A stretch of 64,000 bases of DNA from Bostrychus sinensis (GCA_020698575.1 CM036247.1:28682431-28746430), one strand, 5' to 3'; positions 13,801 to 27,723 are shown, counted from the stretch's first letter. Made by a program: numbers and translations. The notes: a model not told the origin generated them from the letters alone.

Positions 13801-15606
13801 GTCCTATCTAATAGAGCCCAAAAGCCAAAAACTTTATCTTTTAAAAAATGATTGGCCCATGAATAGAGCCCTGATGAATACCACCCTAGATAATGACGCA
13901 TATAAGAGATGTGAGAAAAATGTGACTTTGATTCCTTCTGGACCAGCCTTCAATACAACATATGATTCCTAGCAAGTAATCCTGTGCATCACTGTCTACG
14001 GATATATGTAGAGAATGTATATGACTATGTCTGGCCTAAAATATGGAGAAAGTCCACAAACTTAATTTTAAATGCATCCAACCCAGGCTGCAAAAATAAC
14101 AAGTCAAGTCAATTTCCCTGGGTGGCTGCATGATGCTGTGTGGCAGTAAACACTTAAATAAAGATCATATATACAAGGAATCGAGTTGCATTTTTTTTAA
14201 TATGCACTCTCTTGTGTCGTGACCCAAAATTAAAACATATTTTGAGACAGAAGTGGGGCACCCAAATTAGAGGGAAAACAACATGGACAGATACCAAAAC
14301 AACTGCCTTCACCCACTCAACTAAAAATAGTCTTTCTGAGTCCACAGTTTGAGAAAGAGATCAGCAGACAATGAAAAACTAACCACAGGTGACAAAAGAA
14401 AGCCACAACTGCAGGAGCACATCTAGATGAAAAGCTCGGCAATACAAAGGTACACTGTCACATCTCGCTGTTTTTTAAATAGATTTAAAAAAAAGTGTCA
14501 ATGTTCACACAATAACCCTGCCTATTCCCTGTTGAAGAAAACTACTTGCATTTAATAACACACAAACATGAATCTTATTACTTGCATTGACTGTGCTCTT
14601 CTAAAAGTGCTTCTGAATGAGTGTTTTGACCCTAATTTGTAGGGCTTGACGAGATTTTGCCAAGTAAATTGAGGTCCAGCCTGTGAGTGCTACCAATCTA
14701 TGACTATTAATATTTACCTGGCTGCAGAATATGAACCATCTCCCAGACTTATTTTCTCTTTCATCATTTCTAAGACTTTATTCCAGCTTGTATATATTTT
14801 TCTCTCTCCATCTTGCTTGCCTTCCACCTCTGCCTCACTTCCTCACTCATATTTACCCATGCCTCAGTAAATCTTTCATGGGCAGAAAAAGTCTGTCACA
14901 CTTAGGAATGAACCCATTATGTGAAGAATCTCAAGGCCCTTCCTGGGGGAAAAAACAACACACATTTTAAAAACATATTCCTGTATTTACCATGGAATTG
15001 GCATGGTAATGGTTTTCTTGAGATGCAAAATATAGACTTTTGCAAATAGACCAGCTTGCAACAGAGTGCAATGGTAATGATATAGGAAAGGAATAGGTTA
15101 GTAGAGCTTGTTTGATTATTATTATTATGAGAATTAGACTACACATGCATTGCTTTTGAGTAGGTGCGTGTCACAAGTTGGTTATTTGTGTAAATAATGT
15201 ACACACACTTGTCTATCATGTATGCAAGAACTGACAGCTATCTGCCATCGCCTGACTAACCTGCTACATTTTTACAACTCACACCAGGAGACTCAAAACA
15301 AAAACAAAAGTATAAACTACACGTGAGAGAGAATGGAGCAGAAATATATAATATTCTAAAATATACAACTCCTACACAGTTTTCAAGTTATTTAATTATT
15401 CTGTAGCTCTATTAATAGTGCATGGGTAACATTATGTTCTTTGCCTAGTACATGAGCTGATGTTCTCTGTGGAATCCTCCCTAGAATTTTCAAAAACATG
15501 TAAACTGTAAAATTTTACTGTATGTATTTAGTTGGATTCCTTGTTTGTTCTGTCAAAATATGTCTCAAGTTCATAATGATACTTAATACTGATGCAACTA
15601 GATTTG
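13801..15606. other. Intronic sequence without recognised features
   Basis: AT-rich. A pyrimidine-rich open frame at 14731-14970 has biased composition and no motif. I see nothing else. Confidence 0.45.
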
Positions 15607-16813
15607 GGGCCCTATTTTCCGCATTGGCGTGGCGGAGACAGCTGAAATTTGCTATTTTGTGCAGCCCATCTACGTCTACGTCTCCGCCAAGACCAGGAGG
15701 CATGGTAGTCTGAACAAGAGGTGTGTCGGTCCGAACAAGACCTGGCTGGTCTAACACCAGGGCGTGGTGTGGGCCAGGGAACAGCTCTCACTAAAGCAGT
15801 GGTTTGTATCTAAAGCAGGTGATTTCAGTGAAGCACTGCACGTGCAGACATAGTCACAATATAAACTAAAAGTTAGAAGTATTAAAAAAATATATGATTT
15901 AGGCCTAACTACTATTGTGTACTTGGAGAGAAATGTCACATTGATTCTACTGTCTTTATTCATTTATATTCTGCGCATGGAGGGGACCATGACCATGTGT
16001 TTGAAAAATAAACATATAAAATCTACACAAATCAAAGATACAAATTGCTGTGCATCGCCTCATGAACATATTCGTTTTCAATATATAACAGTTGAAAGGC
16101 GTTAACATGGCACCTGCCTCTGGGCTACATGAGGATACAATATGAATCTCACCAGCGGCAGGTCTTTTCTGTGCGTAAAAGCCTCTCCAGCACGCATTTC
16201 TTTTAGCAGCAGCAGCGCATCAACCCGAGGTCTTTCCCCCTTCACTTTTCCCCTCTGGCCAAGTTCACAGATGTAGCGTAAATCCAACTGAAAAATTCTG
16301 AGCAAAGTCCCACTGCACTGTTCTAACCTGCGCACTCAGAGGCGACAGTTCACTTTTGTTAAGACGCAGTAATTGATCACATGCTCCATGGATGAGAGAC
16401 AGAGACAAACGCATCCATTTTGCGTAAAATTGCACAGTTCGCTTGCCTGGATGTAAAGCACGGCTTATTTTATGATGCCTCACTGTAAATGCTTTTTATG
16501 CTTATTAATATATTATTTTGTATTATTATTGCTGTTGTCCTTTGATTAGTGCCTTATTTTCTCTTTTTATAGGCTACTGCTAAGGGATTATTTTCCTCTA
16601 GACTAGCCTATATTTTTTTGTTTGATTGGCTTTATTTTTACTTAATTTGAGGGCTTTATGTGTGTGGGCTCTTTGAACTTTTTCCCAGCCCAAGTTCAGC
16701 CTCTTCAGACCAACGTCTACGCCGTTTAAGTAGGGACAAAATCGATGTGGACACGCCCCCTACGTACCTCCGTCTACGCCACCGCCTCCGCCAAGATCGT
16801 CTATATATGGCCC
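15607..16813. mobile_element. Candidate Harbinger-like DNA element
   Basis: The left end GGGCCCTATTTTCCGCATTG and the reversed right end GGGCCATATATAGACG are imperfect inverted repeats. Both are followed by GGCGGAG-type and CTACG-type blocks. TTG flanks both sides (15604-15606 and 16814-16816), consistent with a 3-bp target duplication. Fish Harbinger-type elements starting GGGCCCTATTTT are familiar. No transposase is encoded. The pairing of ends is uncertain because the right end is diverged. Confidence 0.5.
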
Positions 16814-16849
16814 TTGGTCTTAGTGGCCTCAGGCCTCCACCTCCTCTCC

Positions 16850-17338
16850 TCTGTGCCATAAGTCTCTGTGTTTTTCTGAACCCTGTTTGTTTTATGTAAA
16901 TCTGGCTGTGGGAGCCCTCACTTGCCATAACTGGACTGCTTTCCAGCCTTTTTCCAGCCCTGCTTCTAATTGCCTGTGTGTCCTGCTGCTTTTCCCCCTC
17001 TGATTGGTGCACCATAGCCTCCAACCAACCTCAACCAAGCCTCCACCTGCTATTGCAACACCTTCGAAAGGCCATGCTTTCCTGGCTGCTGGGGCTGGCT
17101 GACTGACTGAGATTGGTTTTGTGGTTTTGGATCTTCTGTTTGTACATTTAGATTCTAATTTTGGTACTCTGTAAAGAGCTTCTTTTTGTTTAGAACAGTG
17201 AAAAGCCTTTCTTAGACAATTTTTTTTGTTGTATTTTTGTTAACTTTGCCTTTACATTCCTATTAAATAAACTTCAGTTTTACTATTTAACATCTTGCTT
17301 TATGTTGCTTCCCGTACCCTAGAAGAACTCGGTTGCAA
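16850..17338 (+). repeat. LTR-like retroelement 3' end (fragment)
   Basis: A CT-rich segment leads to TTCCTATTAAATAAACTTC (a polyadenylation signal), then a short R/U5-like stretch ending GAACTCGGTTGCAACA. This arrangement resembles the 3' half of a solo LTR. I could not locate a matching TG start or target duplication, so the left border is approximate. Confidence 0.35.
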
Positions 17339-20300
17339 CAGTGGATTTAAGTTATCCAACAGGCAAGACCAACAGATGGAATAACTGCCCCTGTATGCAA
17401 TTGGATTAACACACAGCCACACGGAGGGCAGTAAAACATATGCAGAATAGACCCTGGAAGATGAGAAACCTTATTTTATAATGTGCCACAATGGTTACGG
17501 TGGTTCAAACAGTTTTCTACTCAATGAGATTTTTTTCTACCACTTAAGCGTTTTGTCATGTTTGAGTTTTATAATTAACATAAATTCAACTCTAATCAAC
17601 AGGGACAAGACAAATTCTTTGATAAGAAAATTAATTCAGGTTGCTGGCCAGGCTTTGCAACACCGGGCACTTGGGTAATAAATAATCAGATTTTAACAAG
17701 AGTCCTGTATAATTATGTCCATTTTAACCAAAAACCCATAAATTGTGTTTTTTAAAGTTCAGAAAAATCAAGCTGAATGGGGCTGCGCCATATCCTCAGT
17801 TCCAGCTTTGGTTCCATGATTCATCATCCCTGCCCTGTGCCACTTGCTGATGGCCGTTTGAACACACTTCACCTCTCCTGATCTCCACGGTCGTGCTGAT
17901 GTTTATGAACACACATCTTCCTTAGTGCCACTGGCTGCTCCCTGCTTTTCCCTGCAGTTCCAGCTCAGCCCACAGCATTTTGCACACAGAGCAGAGCTCA
18001 TCACAGTTCCCTCATATTTCATTGCATTTTTCTTATTAGGTAAAGAGTGTACAACAACAAGATATCACCAAGATGTACATTGCAGAAAAATGAAGAATGG
18101 CAAATAAAATAGTCAGCGCAAACAAAAAGGCAAGCAAGACATTTTACTCTAGCTTTTAATAAAATACTACAAAACCCTGAACTAAAGTCTTGCATCACTA
18201 ATATGTCACAGAATGCTTAAGGGCCTATACCATGTCAAATATAAAACAAACTGACTTTCACCCAGAGTTGCTATATTTTGCCATGGGAATAAAAACTTGG
18301 ATAACAGAGAAAATATGTATGGTTGGACAATAGGTAATGAGGAAAAAAAATATAAACCTAGATTTTTAGGAGAGAATCATTAAAGTGGTATTTTGACAGT
18401 CTGCATAATTAATTTTTCAAGTACGTACATAGATTCTATAATATTATGATATACGTCTCTTGGATAACTTGGATGACCAACAATCTCTGCAAACATATTA
18501 AAAGTGTACAGTGATGTCAATATTACCAATCACAATAAATTGCAAAGAACTGCTTGTATAGCTACAACGTCCTTTTCAAATGATTAGCCACAGACAGTTG
18601 CCATGGTACTACTGGTACAGTCAGTATTTAATATTGATTTACTACTAAATTTGAAGTTAGTCTAAAGCCTTGTATTTGTTTGTCCTTGACTTCAACTTTA
18701 ACTTGTTACCATACCATTTATTATAGTTATTGCCTATCCCATTTATTTTTCCATATTGTGCTGCCCTTGTAAGAACTACAGCCATGTCTCCAAAGCTGAG
18801 AGTGTGTAAATGAATAATGGAGGAGTGAAGTGTGTGGAGCAGTTTGAACAAGATGTTTACCTGGGGACTTCTCCCATAAAGACTAAAGCATGATCCTCCT
18901 GGGCCCACCAACAAACACACACGTAAACAGTGCAGACACATGGTCAAAACAACAGGAGGTTATTAATGGGCAAGTTCTGCTCCGGTCCTGCTCCAAGCAC
19001 TTTTCAACTAACTGCATCCCACAAGGCGCCATCATCATTCCCAATTCTCCAGCAATCATTTACAACTGCACCGGCTGCCCATGTCTCCATGGTCAAGCTG
19101 GATACACAATCTCATAATGGTCTCGCACAAGGAATCCTGGGTGATTTGAGGCAGCGACAGACCTTCAATCTGTGGTTTTATCATTGGGACGGAGTGGCAC
19201 ACTTGACAGAAAAGGACTTTAATGGGGGAATCTGGAGGAGACAAATCAGGTGGCTATAAATTTGGCTCTCAGGGACCCTTCACAGAGGTACATGGGTGAG
19301 CCAGGTGATGGATAACTGTGCCTGGCAAAGGGTATTGATACGTCTGTCAGGAAATGGAGACGCTGTGCTCCATCTTGAAAAAGATGATGGCACGCTGTAA
19401 ACAGGAAGGAAAATGGGGAGAGAACTGCAGTTGCTTGAATGACGTGTTTACATGCAGACCAGCCTATGTTCATAGCTTGATAAGGATGTATAAGTGGACT
19501 TTTGTCTTGTCTGTGTTATAATGCACACAAGGGAATAGAACTATTGATAATTTCATCTTCCAAAAGCACATGGATGCATCATAAGCTATGGTAGCCACGA
19601 GGTGCACAGGGATTGAGATGTCTGTCTTTGTAGGTCTAAAAATGTGTAGGTATGGCTCTAAACATTGTTTTTTATTTTTTTTAATTTATTTTATTTCTCT
19701 TAGTTGTTTATATGTGTTACCTTGTGCCACTGTCCAGCTGTGAAGCATACATTTTATTATCCAGCTGAATTATTCTGAGAAAGACTAAGACATTTATATA
19801 GTTTCCTGTTAAAAGTGCACTCAATTGAATTTCTCTTACATGTTTAAAGGGTTACAAGATGGAAGAGGTGACAGAGCTAACGTCCTTATATGACACCCAC
19901 AAAAATGAACAAATAGGAATGAGGTACTCTTCATTCTCACACTTGCATTACAAATTATTAATGCCATATATGGAAATTACCACAGTGCAAAGAATAAAAC
20001 TTTTGCATGGCATTATCAGACAACATTGTGGAATAATGGTTTCAATTGTATAAGCTGCAGCGGTAATGTATTCATATTTCACTCACCCAGCAGTGAGCTA
20101 TTTTATGCAGCTCTCACTCCAACTTGTCCAGCTCGCAAATCAATGTCCATTAAAGCGGCATGCACACATGTTCTCACTACCAAACTCTTCCCCCATTATT
20201 TCAGCTTCAGCACTGATTCCAGGATCTCCGAGTGTTTAAAACAGTGTACAGTATGTGTATGCTCCAGGAGCTGCTGCAGGCACATGCTCATTATAATGAC

Positions 20301-21517
20301 ACGCTGACCTCCAGTGACTTTACAATATGCTCATAAAAAACTCAACCTTTTGTTCTGTTCTTGTCAATGACGATTTCTAAAGCTTTACTGTACTTATCTA
20401 GCCAAGGTTATTATTGTTATTTTTAAATCATATATGAAAATTTAAAAAAAATCCATGTGTGGAAGAGAAAAATGTGCATTTATAAAAGGCCAGGTTTTCA
20501 TTGGCTTCCTAGTGGTATCGTTTCACAGCTTCACACCTGGAAGCTGTCCATCGTAAGCACGGGCTTTAACACTGAGCAACAGCACTGCTTCACTGGAGTG
20601 ACTGAGGCCCTTTCAAGGACACAGCCACAGATATCATTCTGGCAGCGACAAGCACTTTTATCAAATTTAAAGACATTATGTTCTGATGTCTCTCTAATCC
20701 CTGCCGCATTATTACAGTCTTCTTGTGACTGTGCAGTATCAATAGAGCACTGATGAAATTCTGTCAAAAAGCCTGTACATTCTTTCAGTTCAAAAAGGTT
20801 TACCAGTTTCTCATTAAAATCCTGTTGAGTTGTTTTGCCCCTGCCACTCACTCAGACTAAGGCAATTGTCAGCTCATTTTGTTAAAACAATAGAGTACTG
20901 CTTTGTAATCAGCAATCACAACAACTTGGCTAATTCCAGTCAATTTCTTTCAATCTTTCATGAAACTTCTTACATGGTAATCACAAGAGAATTTCCTACA
21001 AATAGGCCTCTACATTGGATTCTGTATAATTCTTCTTAACTTTGTGTATCTAATCATTTAACCAGGGCATTCTGAACATCTGAAAGCAAATAGAATCAAT
21101 CAGACAGACAGTCTAATGCAAAAACATGAAATGAGCACCCATCTGTCAATTTTTATTGTTGTAGAAATAAGTTTACAGCCACAGTATGTGCCAGCTCCAA
21201 GCCTAGATAAATGTAAAGGGTTGCGTCAAGAGGAGCATCAAGGGTAAAAACCTGCACTTATATGTTCTGTGCTAAGGGAGAGATGGCTACCTTTTTTGTA
21301 ACTATGGCATAAATGCAAATTTCCCATTGAGTTTAGCCAAATGAACCAACAACATGTGATGTGATCATATTAGACAGACACCTATAGGACCAAGCTCAAG
21401 ACCTACACTTTCCTTATAGCCAACCTGTTCATCATCCCATCCCCAAGGCTAGCCAAGTATAAGAGAAACAGCCCATCTTGGCAGAGTAGAGGCATAACAG
21501 ACGTATATTAATCTTAC
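17339..21517. other. man1c1: Intronic sequence downstream of the 81-bp exon
   Basis: AT-rich and directly follows the exon donor on the minus strand. I looked for the next GH47 exon (LLPAFNTPTGIP region) and did not find it. Open frames up to about 109 codons at 18930-19259 and 20531-20851 have no recognisable motif. Confidence 0.5.
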
Positions 21518-21598
21518 CTCCTCTCCTGTCAGGTAGTACGCCGTCAGCAACCCGCCGACATAGCGGATGTTCACCTCAAAGAGTGATGCCTCTCCGTT
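21518..21598 (-). CDS. man1c1: man1c1 internal exon (catalytic FEVNIR segment)
   Basis: Next exon of the same gene, 81 bp or exactly 27 codons, phase 0 at both ends. The acceptor on the minus strand is CTTAACAG and the donor GTAAGAT. It encodes NGEASLFEVNIRYVGG, then LLTAYYLTGEE. FEVNIR is the GH47 signature. Its Glu corresponds, by family knowledge, to the catalytic acid numbered Glu330 in human ER mannosidase I, and the Arg lies in the active site. GEASLFEVNIRY and YLTGEE match MAN1C1, whereas MAN1A1/1A2 have (I/V)SVFEVNIRF and YLSGEE. The exon is too short to stand out as an open frame and was found by reading the splice signals. The next expected coding segment (the LLPAFNTPTGIP-type motif) was not found in the remaining 21.5 kb, so the following intron probably continues out of the window. 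Confidence 0.94.
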
Positions 21599-22048
21599 CT
21601 GTTAAGCAAGAGAAAGAGATAAAAGGTTAAAAATACAGTTCTCATGAGCAATGGTTTAGTACCTAAATCAATCATGCATTTCATAATACTATTTTCACAA
21701 AACACGATGGACTAGGACTATGTAAATTTCCTGGATACAATAAACTGTTTATACAGGTTCTTCATCCTCTGTACATTGGAATAATTTACAAAAAGGACAA
21801 TTTTCTGTAAATCCCCATGGCAACAGCAGCTACAGTTGCTAAGTGATTTGAGGCAGGAGTATGAAAGCTCTATAGCGATTGACTGATTGATTAACCTCGT
21901 TATCGGTCATTAAGAAATGGTGCCGTAATCATAACTCTGTGACGGTGTAGCACAAGAATGGGAACAAGCCAATAAAACTAATTACCATTAATTACCAACA
22001 TTTAAGCATCAGCAATGGTACATACTCAGGTATGTACTAGCCTAACAG

Positions 22049-22345
22049 GGTGTCCACATCTCAAATGATTTCACATGGACTGCCAACACAGCCAGCATCA
22101 TTAAAAAGGCCCACCAACATCTGAACTTGTTAAGGGGGCTGAAGTGGGAAGGAGTTAGCTCTCAGATCCAAAAATACTTATAGTAAAGCATACTGCTGCC
22201 ATAAAGTAGTATGGTAACTGCTTTGCTGTTGACATTGATAGGTTAAAGAAAATACAGTAGTTCTCTCTGAAGGGCATTTATGTTAGCTCGTACAAGAGCA
22301 GAGTTATCCCCAATGTAAATGACCCATCCCATCCAGCACATTCTA
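22049..22345 (+). pseudogene. LINE reverse-transcriptase C-terminal fragment (L2-like)
   Basis: The plus strand translates in one frame as GVHISNDFTWTANTASI, then IKKAHQHLNLLRGLKWEGVS before stops. Further on is NDPSHPAHSIH. This matches the end of L2/CR1-type LINE ORF2 proteins, which carry LGV.I..DLTW..N, IKKA.QRL.FLR and DPSHP segments. Stops and missing pieces make it a dead fragment. It is embedded in the man1c1 intron, in the opposite orientation to the gene. Confidence 0.72.
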
Positions 22346-22351
22346 TTCACA

Positions 22352-22565
22352 CCCCTCATGCACATATTTACACAGATGCAATGCCAAAACTACTTCATCA
22401 TAGTGGCTCCCTGATCTCTGTATGCTGCCTCCAGTGTTTTTCTCAGTGCCACTGTCTCTAAAATATACAACATTGCTGGTCTCATCACTGTCTTGTACAC
22501 ATTGCCTTTTATTCTTGCTGATACTCTCTGAATCACACATAACATCTGACACCTTTCTCTACACC
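22352..22565 (-). pseudogene. RTE-type LINE reverse-transcriptase fragment
   Basis: The minus strand reads RVSARIKGNVYKTVMRPAML followed by YILETVALRKTLEA. This matches the well-known RTE-clade ORF2 segment RVSARVKGKVYKMVVRPAML. A frameshift separates it from the upstream VSDVMCDSES part, and similarity is lost after LRKTLEA. It abuts the L2-like fragment on the opposite strand, so two old LINE insertions lie end to end. Confidence 0.8.
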
Positions 22566-25029
22566 TTCTAAGCTTGGATGCTAAATAAAAAAATAACTGT
22601 CCTTTTTACCTAGAATCTTATTGTATTTTTTTAACAGATGATGATCAATACAACCTTCAAGAAACACTGTAGAGAAATCAACAACTAGTCTCAAAAACTA
22701 GCCCTAAAACCTTGTGTGTTATCATGTTCCCTTGTGTTTTAACCGAAAGGCTTCTACAACCGAAGGTGCACGCACTATTGATTAATGGAGGCTAAAGTTT
22801 ACTGCAGGCTTAAGCTAAAATTCTTTAAGCCCCTTGGCTCGAAAATGTCATCTTCAGTGTGTAAGATAGTCTACTTTTGGCTTGAAAACAGAAACCAATA
22901 AATCCATTTACTTTGCTGTTTGCCAACATAAAATGATTGAGGTGATTTCTTTTCTACATTTAAAAGTAGGATGAGGAGGTAACGCTGCATGTGTCTCAAT
23001 ATGTCACCATAATTATAGCTTCTTGTGCTAGCTGAAGGTTGCGGCGTACTAGCACTCATTGACTTGGAGACCCATTGAGAAGGAAATTGCTATCTCAAGT
23101 GCGGATGATAAGGAAACTGTAATTGGGTGCCAGAGAGGGCAATTAGCTCCACTCGGAGAACAGCATAAAGATAGGGAGGCAATGGCATTTGTTCAAACGT
23201 ATCATTTATCTCCATATATATAATATCTTTCAAAATATATTTAAAACCACTTTGAATTATTAAACTCATGCTTGTCTTAGAAGATCAATAGTTGGCAACA
23301 GTGTTTGTGTTAGATGAAAAATATGTTAGTGACATCTTCAACACCACCACCACCAAACTTTTCACTTTCTTTTTTCTCCTGTCGGGTTTATATAAATTAG
23401 CTAATATACTCGTAAAGGAATATTTCATCAAAAACGTTACTGAAGACATCAGCTCATTTTGCAGTAATGCAGTGATAGAAGTGATTCGGAATTGGATATT
23501 CTGGAGGAATATATTATATCAAGAATATATTGTAATGCAATACACACAGTCGACAATAAAATGTAATAAAATAAGTGTCATCCTGAAAATGACCTACGCG
23601 ATCCACATGTGGCTTTATTTTGTTGCAGTGTTACTATAGGCTAAAGTGTAGGCTACTACATGCACAGGCTGTAGGCCTCAAGTTTCCACTATAATACAGT
23701 TTTCTTCATAAAAATTATTTTATTTTGGCTTGGTTATCATCTAGCTCTAGACTAGATTCTTGTGTTCTTGTGTGTACTAATTAGGCCTAAATGTTTTAAA
23801 GTAATTTCTTTAAATCATCATTAATCATAATCATTTAATTAAAAATAATTATAATCTTTAAATAAAAAAACTAAAGTTAACTATTTTATTCAGTATATGG
23901 GTAAGTACAATGACAACAAGAGCATAAAACTGAAATGAACCCAAAACCGTGAGACCAAAACTTTACATCAAACTGAACCATGAATTTTGTAACTCGTCCG
24001 ATACCTAATCATACGGGCTTTACAGGAAGTTAGGAACACTGAATAATTTTTGTAATGATAACGTTATTAGGGCACAGCAAATCAGACAGCACAGGTAGCA
24101 GGCAGGAAAATGCAAATTACTACTTTGTAGCAACTACCACAAGACTGCACAAAATGGGAAAGCCATGTGGTAAAAGATAGTTACTGTATGTTGAATATAA
24201 CAATTACAAGCACTTGGGCAACACAGACCTCTGCTAAGACATCATGATAATTAGTATGTAATCACCTGTTTCTTTATTGACCCACTGTGGCATGGAGTTG
24301 TAAACAGATGTTCTATGGCATCACTGACCTTTCCTGAAAATAGGACAATTCATTTTTGAGTGAACAAACGAACAAACCAATGTTGGCAAAAGAAATAAAG
24401 CTTTCAATGTTTATATCCAATATGTCAAAGTAATTATGTGTACAGGTATACTGAATTACGTTACAGGAAATACAAGCCTGTACACTCATTATAACTTGCA
24501 GAGAAACTGATTTTTACTTATTTAGTCAGGCCACAATGACAAACTTAAATTTCTATTAGTTGGACTAATAACCCAGTATAATATAATTTATAGCTGTGCT
24601 ATTGCTGCATGTATACTGGGTTAGTGGAGCTCTAAAACACCGCAGTGTTTGCAAGAGTCTAATTTTTAATATTCTTAAAATGCCATAGCCGTGTAGAAGT
24701 TATATGAAGCTCAAAGTTATGTTTTCAGATGATAGGCTTATTTTTACCACACCATTTAGAATCTAGTGAGCATTTCGAAATGAAAAAGCACGTTGAGTGT
24801 ATTTTCATTCATTCGATTCACATCATGCAACCATTCAATTTCCCCTTCAATTAAATAACATGAAAAGAGAAGCCCGGGGCTGAGTGAATGCACATCTAAA
24901 ATACAACTTAAACCCGCACTGACATTTATTCACATCACAGAGAAGATATGAGGCATGCGGATTAATAACAATGTCAAAATCTCAAATTATGTTTTTCTAG
25001 GAATATATTTATAAAGTGTAAGATGTTTT

Positions 25030-25100
25030 AATCTGTTGCACTGGTAGAATTGAACTTGGATCTGATTCACTGCTTGGCGGATAAGACCTTAATGCTTTTA
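25030..25100 (-). repeat. Possible tRNA-derived SINE relic
   Basis: The minus strand contains GATCCAAGTTCAATTCTACC, close to a B-box (GGTTCAATTCC). It is preceded by CAGTGAATCA as in some fish SINE heads. The A-box is not recognisable. Confidence 0.28.
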
Positions 25101-27539
25101 TGATCAACATTTTTCCCCAGTTTACTTTCCACTAAAGAAGAACACTTAATAGATGCAAAGATTTGATTGCATTGATTTAATTTTGTGGCATTTATCATAT
25201 TGATTATCTTTCTTGCTTAAAGTGAAATACATTATGGTAAGCAAATCGATATAAGACGGAGTGGGATGGAGTCTTAGTCATTTTTCATATAGAAGCAATT
25301 AAAGAAGCCAAGTGTGCATTTTGGTAGTTAAAAGAATATAGTGCATCATTTTTCATAGGAAACAAAAACAAGTAAATACAATGAGAACATGGTTATTGTG
25401 GATATGGATGTATAAATTTGCTAAAATAGCAAATAGCATATGCATCTGATAGTCAGTTCAAAGATCAAAGTAAACAATTACCATTAATGTTAGCATTTTA
25501 ATTAGCAGTTTGTACATTTAAGGATTGGCCATGGATTTGTAACAACTAGTCCAGCACAATCTAGTGACTTTTAGTATAAGAGTTTATAAGATATACATAT
25601 AGACTCCATAGAAGATATAAGACTTTTAATCTTAAGCACATGCAGCGGTGTTTGTTTCTAAATATGGAGCGACTTGCTAATGTTTACTACCCAGGCACTG
25701 ACATTACAGTGCCAGTTGCCTTTCACTCTCCATACATAATCTGTGCATTATAAATGTACTATTATAAATGTACGCCTAGCATAAAACACCACAATGTGCA
25801 TGCAGCATATGCTAATGCAGATACTAAAAGGGGCCCAGAATACTGTGGTGAATATTTATGACTTTCTTTACTAAAGCATTCATAATAGAGAGCCCTTAAT
25901 ATCAGTAAGAAATCCACACTACATTAAATGCTTCAGAATTTAATTGAGCAGTGGCTTCCTGACAGTATATTTAGGCACAGCTCAGAAAGCAGCACTAGAT
26001 TTTTACAAACATGACAGAGAAACTAGGTGAAGTGAACAACAGCTGGGCTTATACCTAGCTTTTCCTTGTTCTCTTCACGCTGCTCAAACTAAGGACCTAA
26101 TTAGTTGACTACACAAAGCTGTCAAAAACACCACAACTGCCATTTCCTCTTTCTCTACATCTTCAATACCTACAACCAACAGGAAATCATTGCTACTGCT
26201 TGGGTTTATGCAGATATGTATTTGTTGGGGTCTTTAGAATGTTACTTTCTTTTACTTTTCTTTAATTTTAATGTTGAAAAAGTCATAATGGAGGTGAAAT
26301 GATGAGTAATCAGTACACTATTTGGCGTTTATTTTCAATAATGAGCTGCAATAACATACTGTAGCTTTCCAAGTCATAGAGAAGCAAGGCAATACTGGTA
26401 AATATTAACTAACGCTTAAGGTGTAAAATCCTATTTAATTTTGCTAGCCAACAATTCTAATTCTTTTCAAATAAATAGTATGGTCACTGTCAATTCAAGT
26501 TTAATTCCCTGGAGATGGAACACATGAATGCCTGGGTAAACTACTTTCACGGGGCAGTACTACCAGTATGTGGAGAATAAACTGCCTCTGAACGAAAAGC
26601 AACCAATTTGTTAAGAATCTACTGCACTGTCATGCAGCATACTTACCTGGCCTTCCAGACTACCACTTTTCCTGTTCTATGCAAAGAAGTTAGTCTGGTA
26701 CCTAATTTCTATGGGAAGAACAATCATAGGTGGAGTAACCAATCAGAGAAACAAAGGGCAGAATGTAAACAGTGCATCGCTGACCTGTAACCCAAAACAT
26801 GGCGGATTGTTGCCAGTTTGCCATAAAACACCAGAATATGTACTTATTTCTGAATGGGGACAGCAACAAAAGCCAGTTGTTACATCGGACGTCAATGGGA
26901 CTTTACTGTTGTTAAAATGGTAACAAGACAAAGACAAAAAATCATACAGAGGACTGAACAACAACAGACTTCAGCAGAACAGATGACAAAGGAGAAAACT
27001 AAACGCCATTAATCCGGTGAGACCTTATATAATTCATTCTGTATTAGCATGGCCATCTTTTGATGAATTTTGATAGGCGATATCTTGTGCATTTTTAAAA
27101 CACGCTGCAGATAAACAGCTGTGATAGGCCAGCTCCAAATCGACCGAGCAGTAACAGTTTGCTGTGGCTGAGGAACTAGACTCGCCTGCATTCAAAAAGT
27201 AGGAGGGGCTGGCTGGCCAGGCTAGCGGCGCACTACAAGAACTGGCTAGTCTAAATACATACATAATTGAATTCATTGTACATCCTTGTAAAATTCTGAC
27301 CCCAAACTGCACATGCCTACAGGTTACAAAACAGCTGATTATAAAAAATAGAAGTGGGCTATGTTACACTGTGTACCTAAATGGTAGCTTCACCCACTAT
27401 TTAAATAATGAGAGGAGTAATAAAAAGCATGATATTGCCATAGGGCTACATAATGATTATTGAAGAGCTCTGCGGTAGGATCCAGCAGAAGGAAACATTA
27501 ATTACTGAGTGTAATGACTCAGTGGGTACGTTGTGTTGT

Positions 27540-27723
27540 AGCTTGTAGGTGTTCTGCTTCAGCTGCGCTCTGCTCTGTTTCTGTGCTGTTTGACGCTGGT
27601 TCTTCTGTCTCTGAGGACTCAACAAGCATGGCAGACACTCCCGTCGGACCGGGCCCAGCTCTGCCCGGGATGGGAGCCGGTTTGGCATGGCCGACGTGCT
27701 GCGGTGTGCCAAAGAGCTGACTG
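27540..27723. other. GC-rich patch of unknown nature in the intron
   Basis: This stretch is markedly richer in G and C than its surroundings and includes several CpGs (for example CCCGTCGGACCGGGCCC). A short open frame begins with ATGG at 27628, in a purine-preceded context (AAGCATGG), and stops at 27720. The predicted peptide resembles nothing I know. It could be a conserved regulatory element, an unrecognised exon, or chance. No splice donor clearly fits. Confidence 0.25.

Noticed and set aside
16656..17024. 122-codon Arg-rich open frame, minus strand
   Set aside because: It spans the right end of the Harbinger-like element and the adjacent LTR-like sequence. The arginine run comes from CCGCCTC-type transposon end repeats.
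26657..27254. Possible DNA element with AGACTA...TAGTCT ends
   Set aside because: Only about 10 bp of imperfect inverted similarity and no target duplication, so too weak to call.
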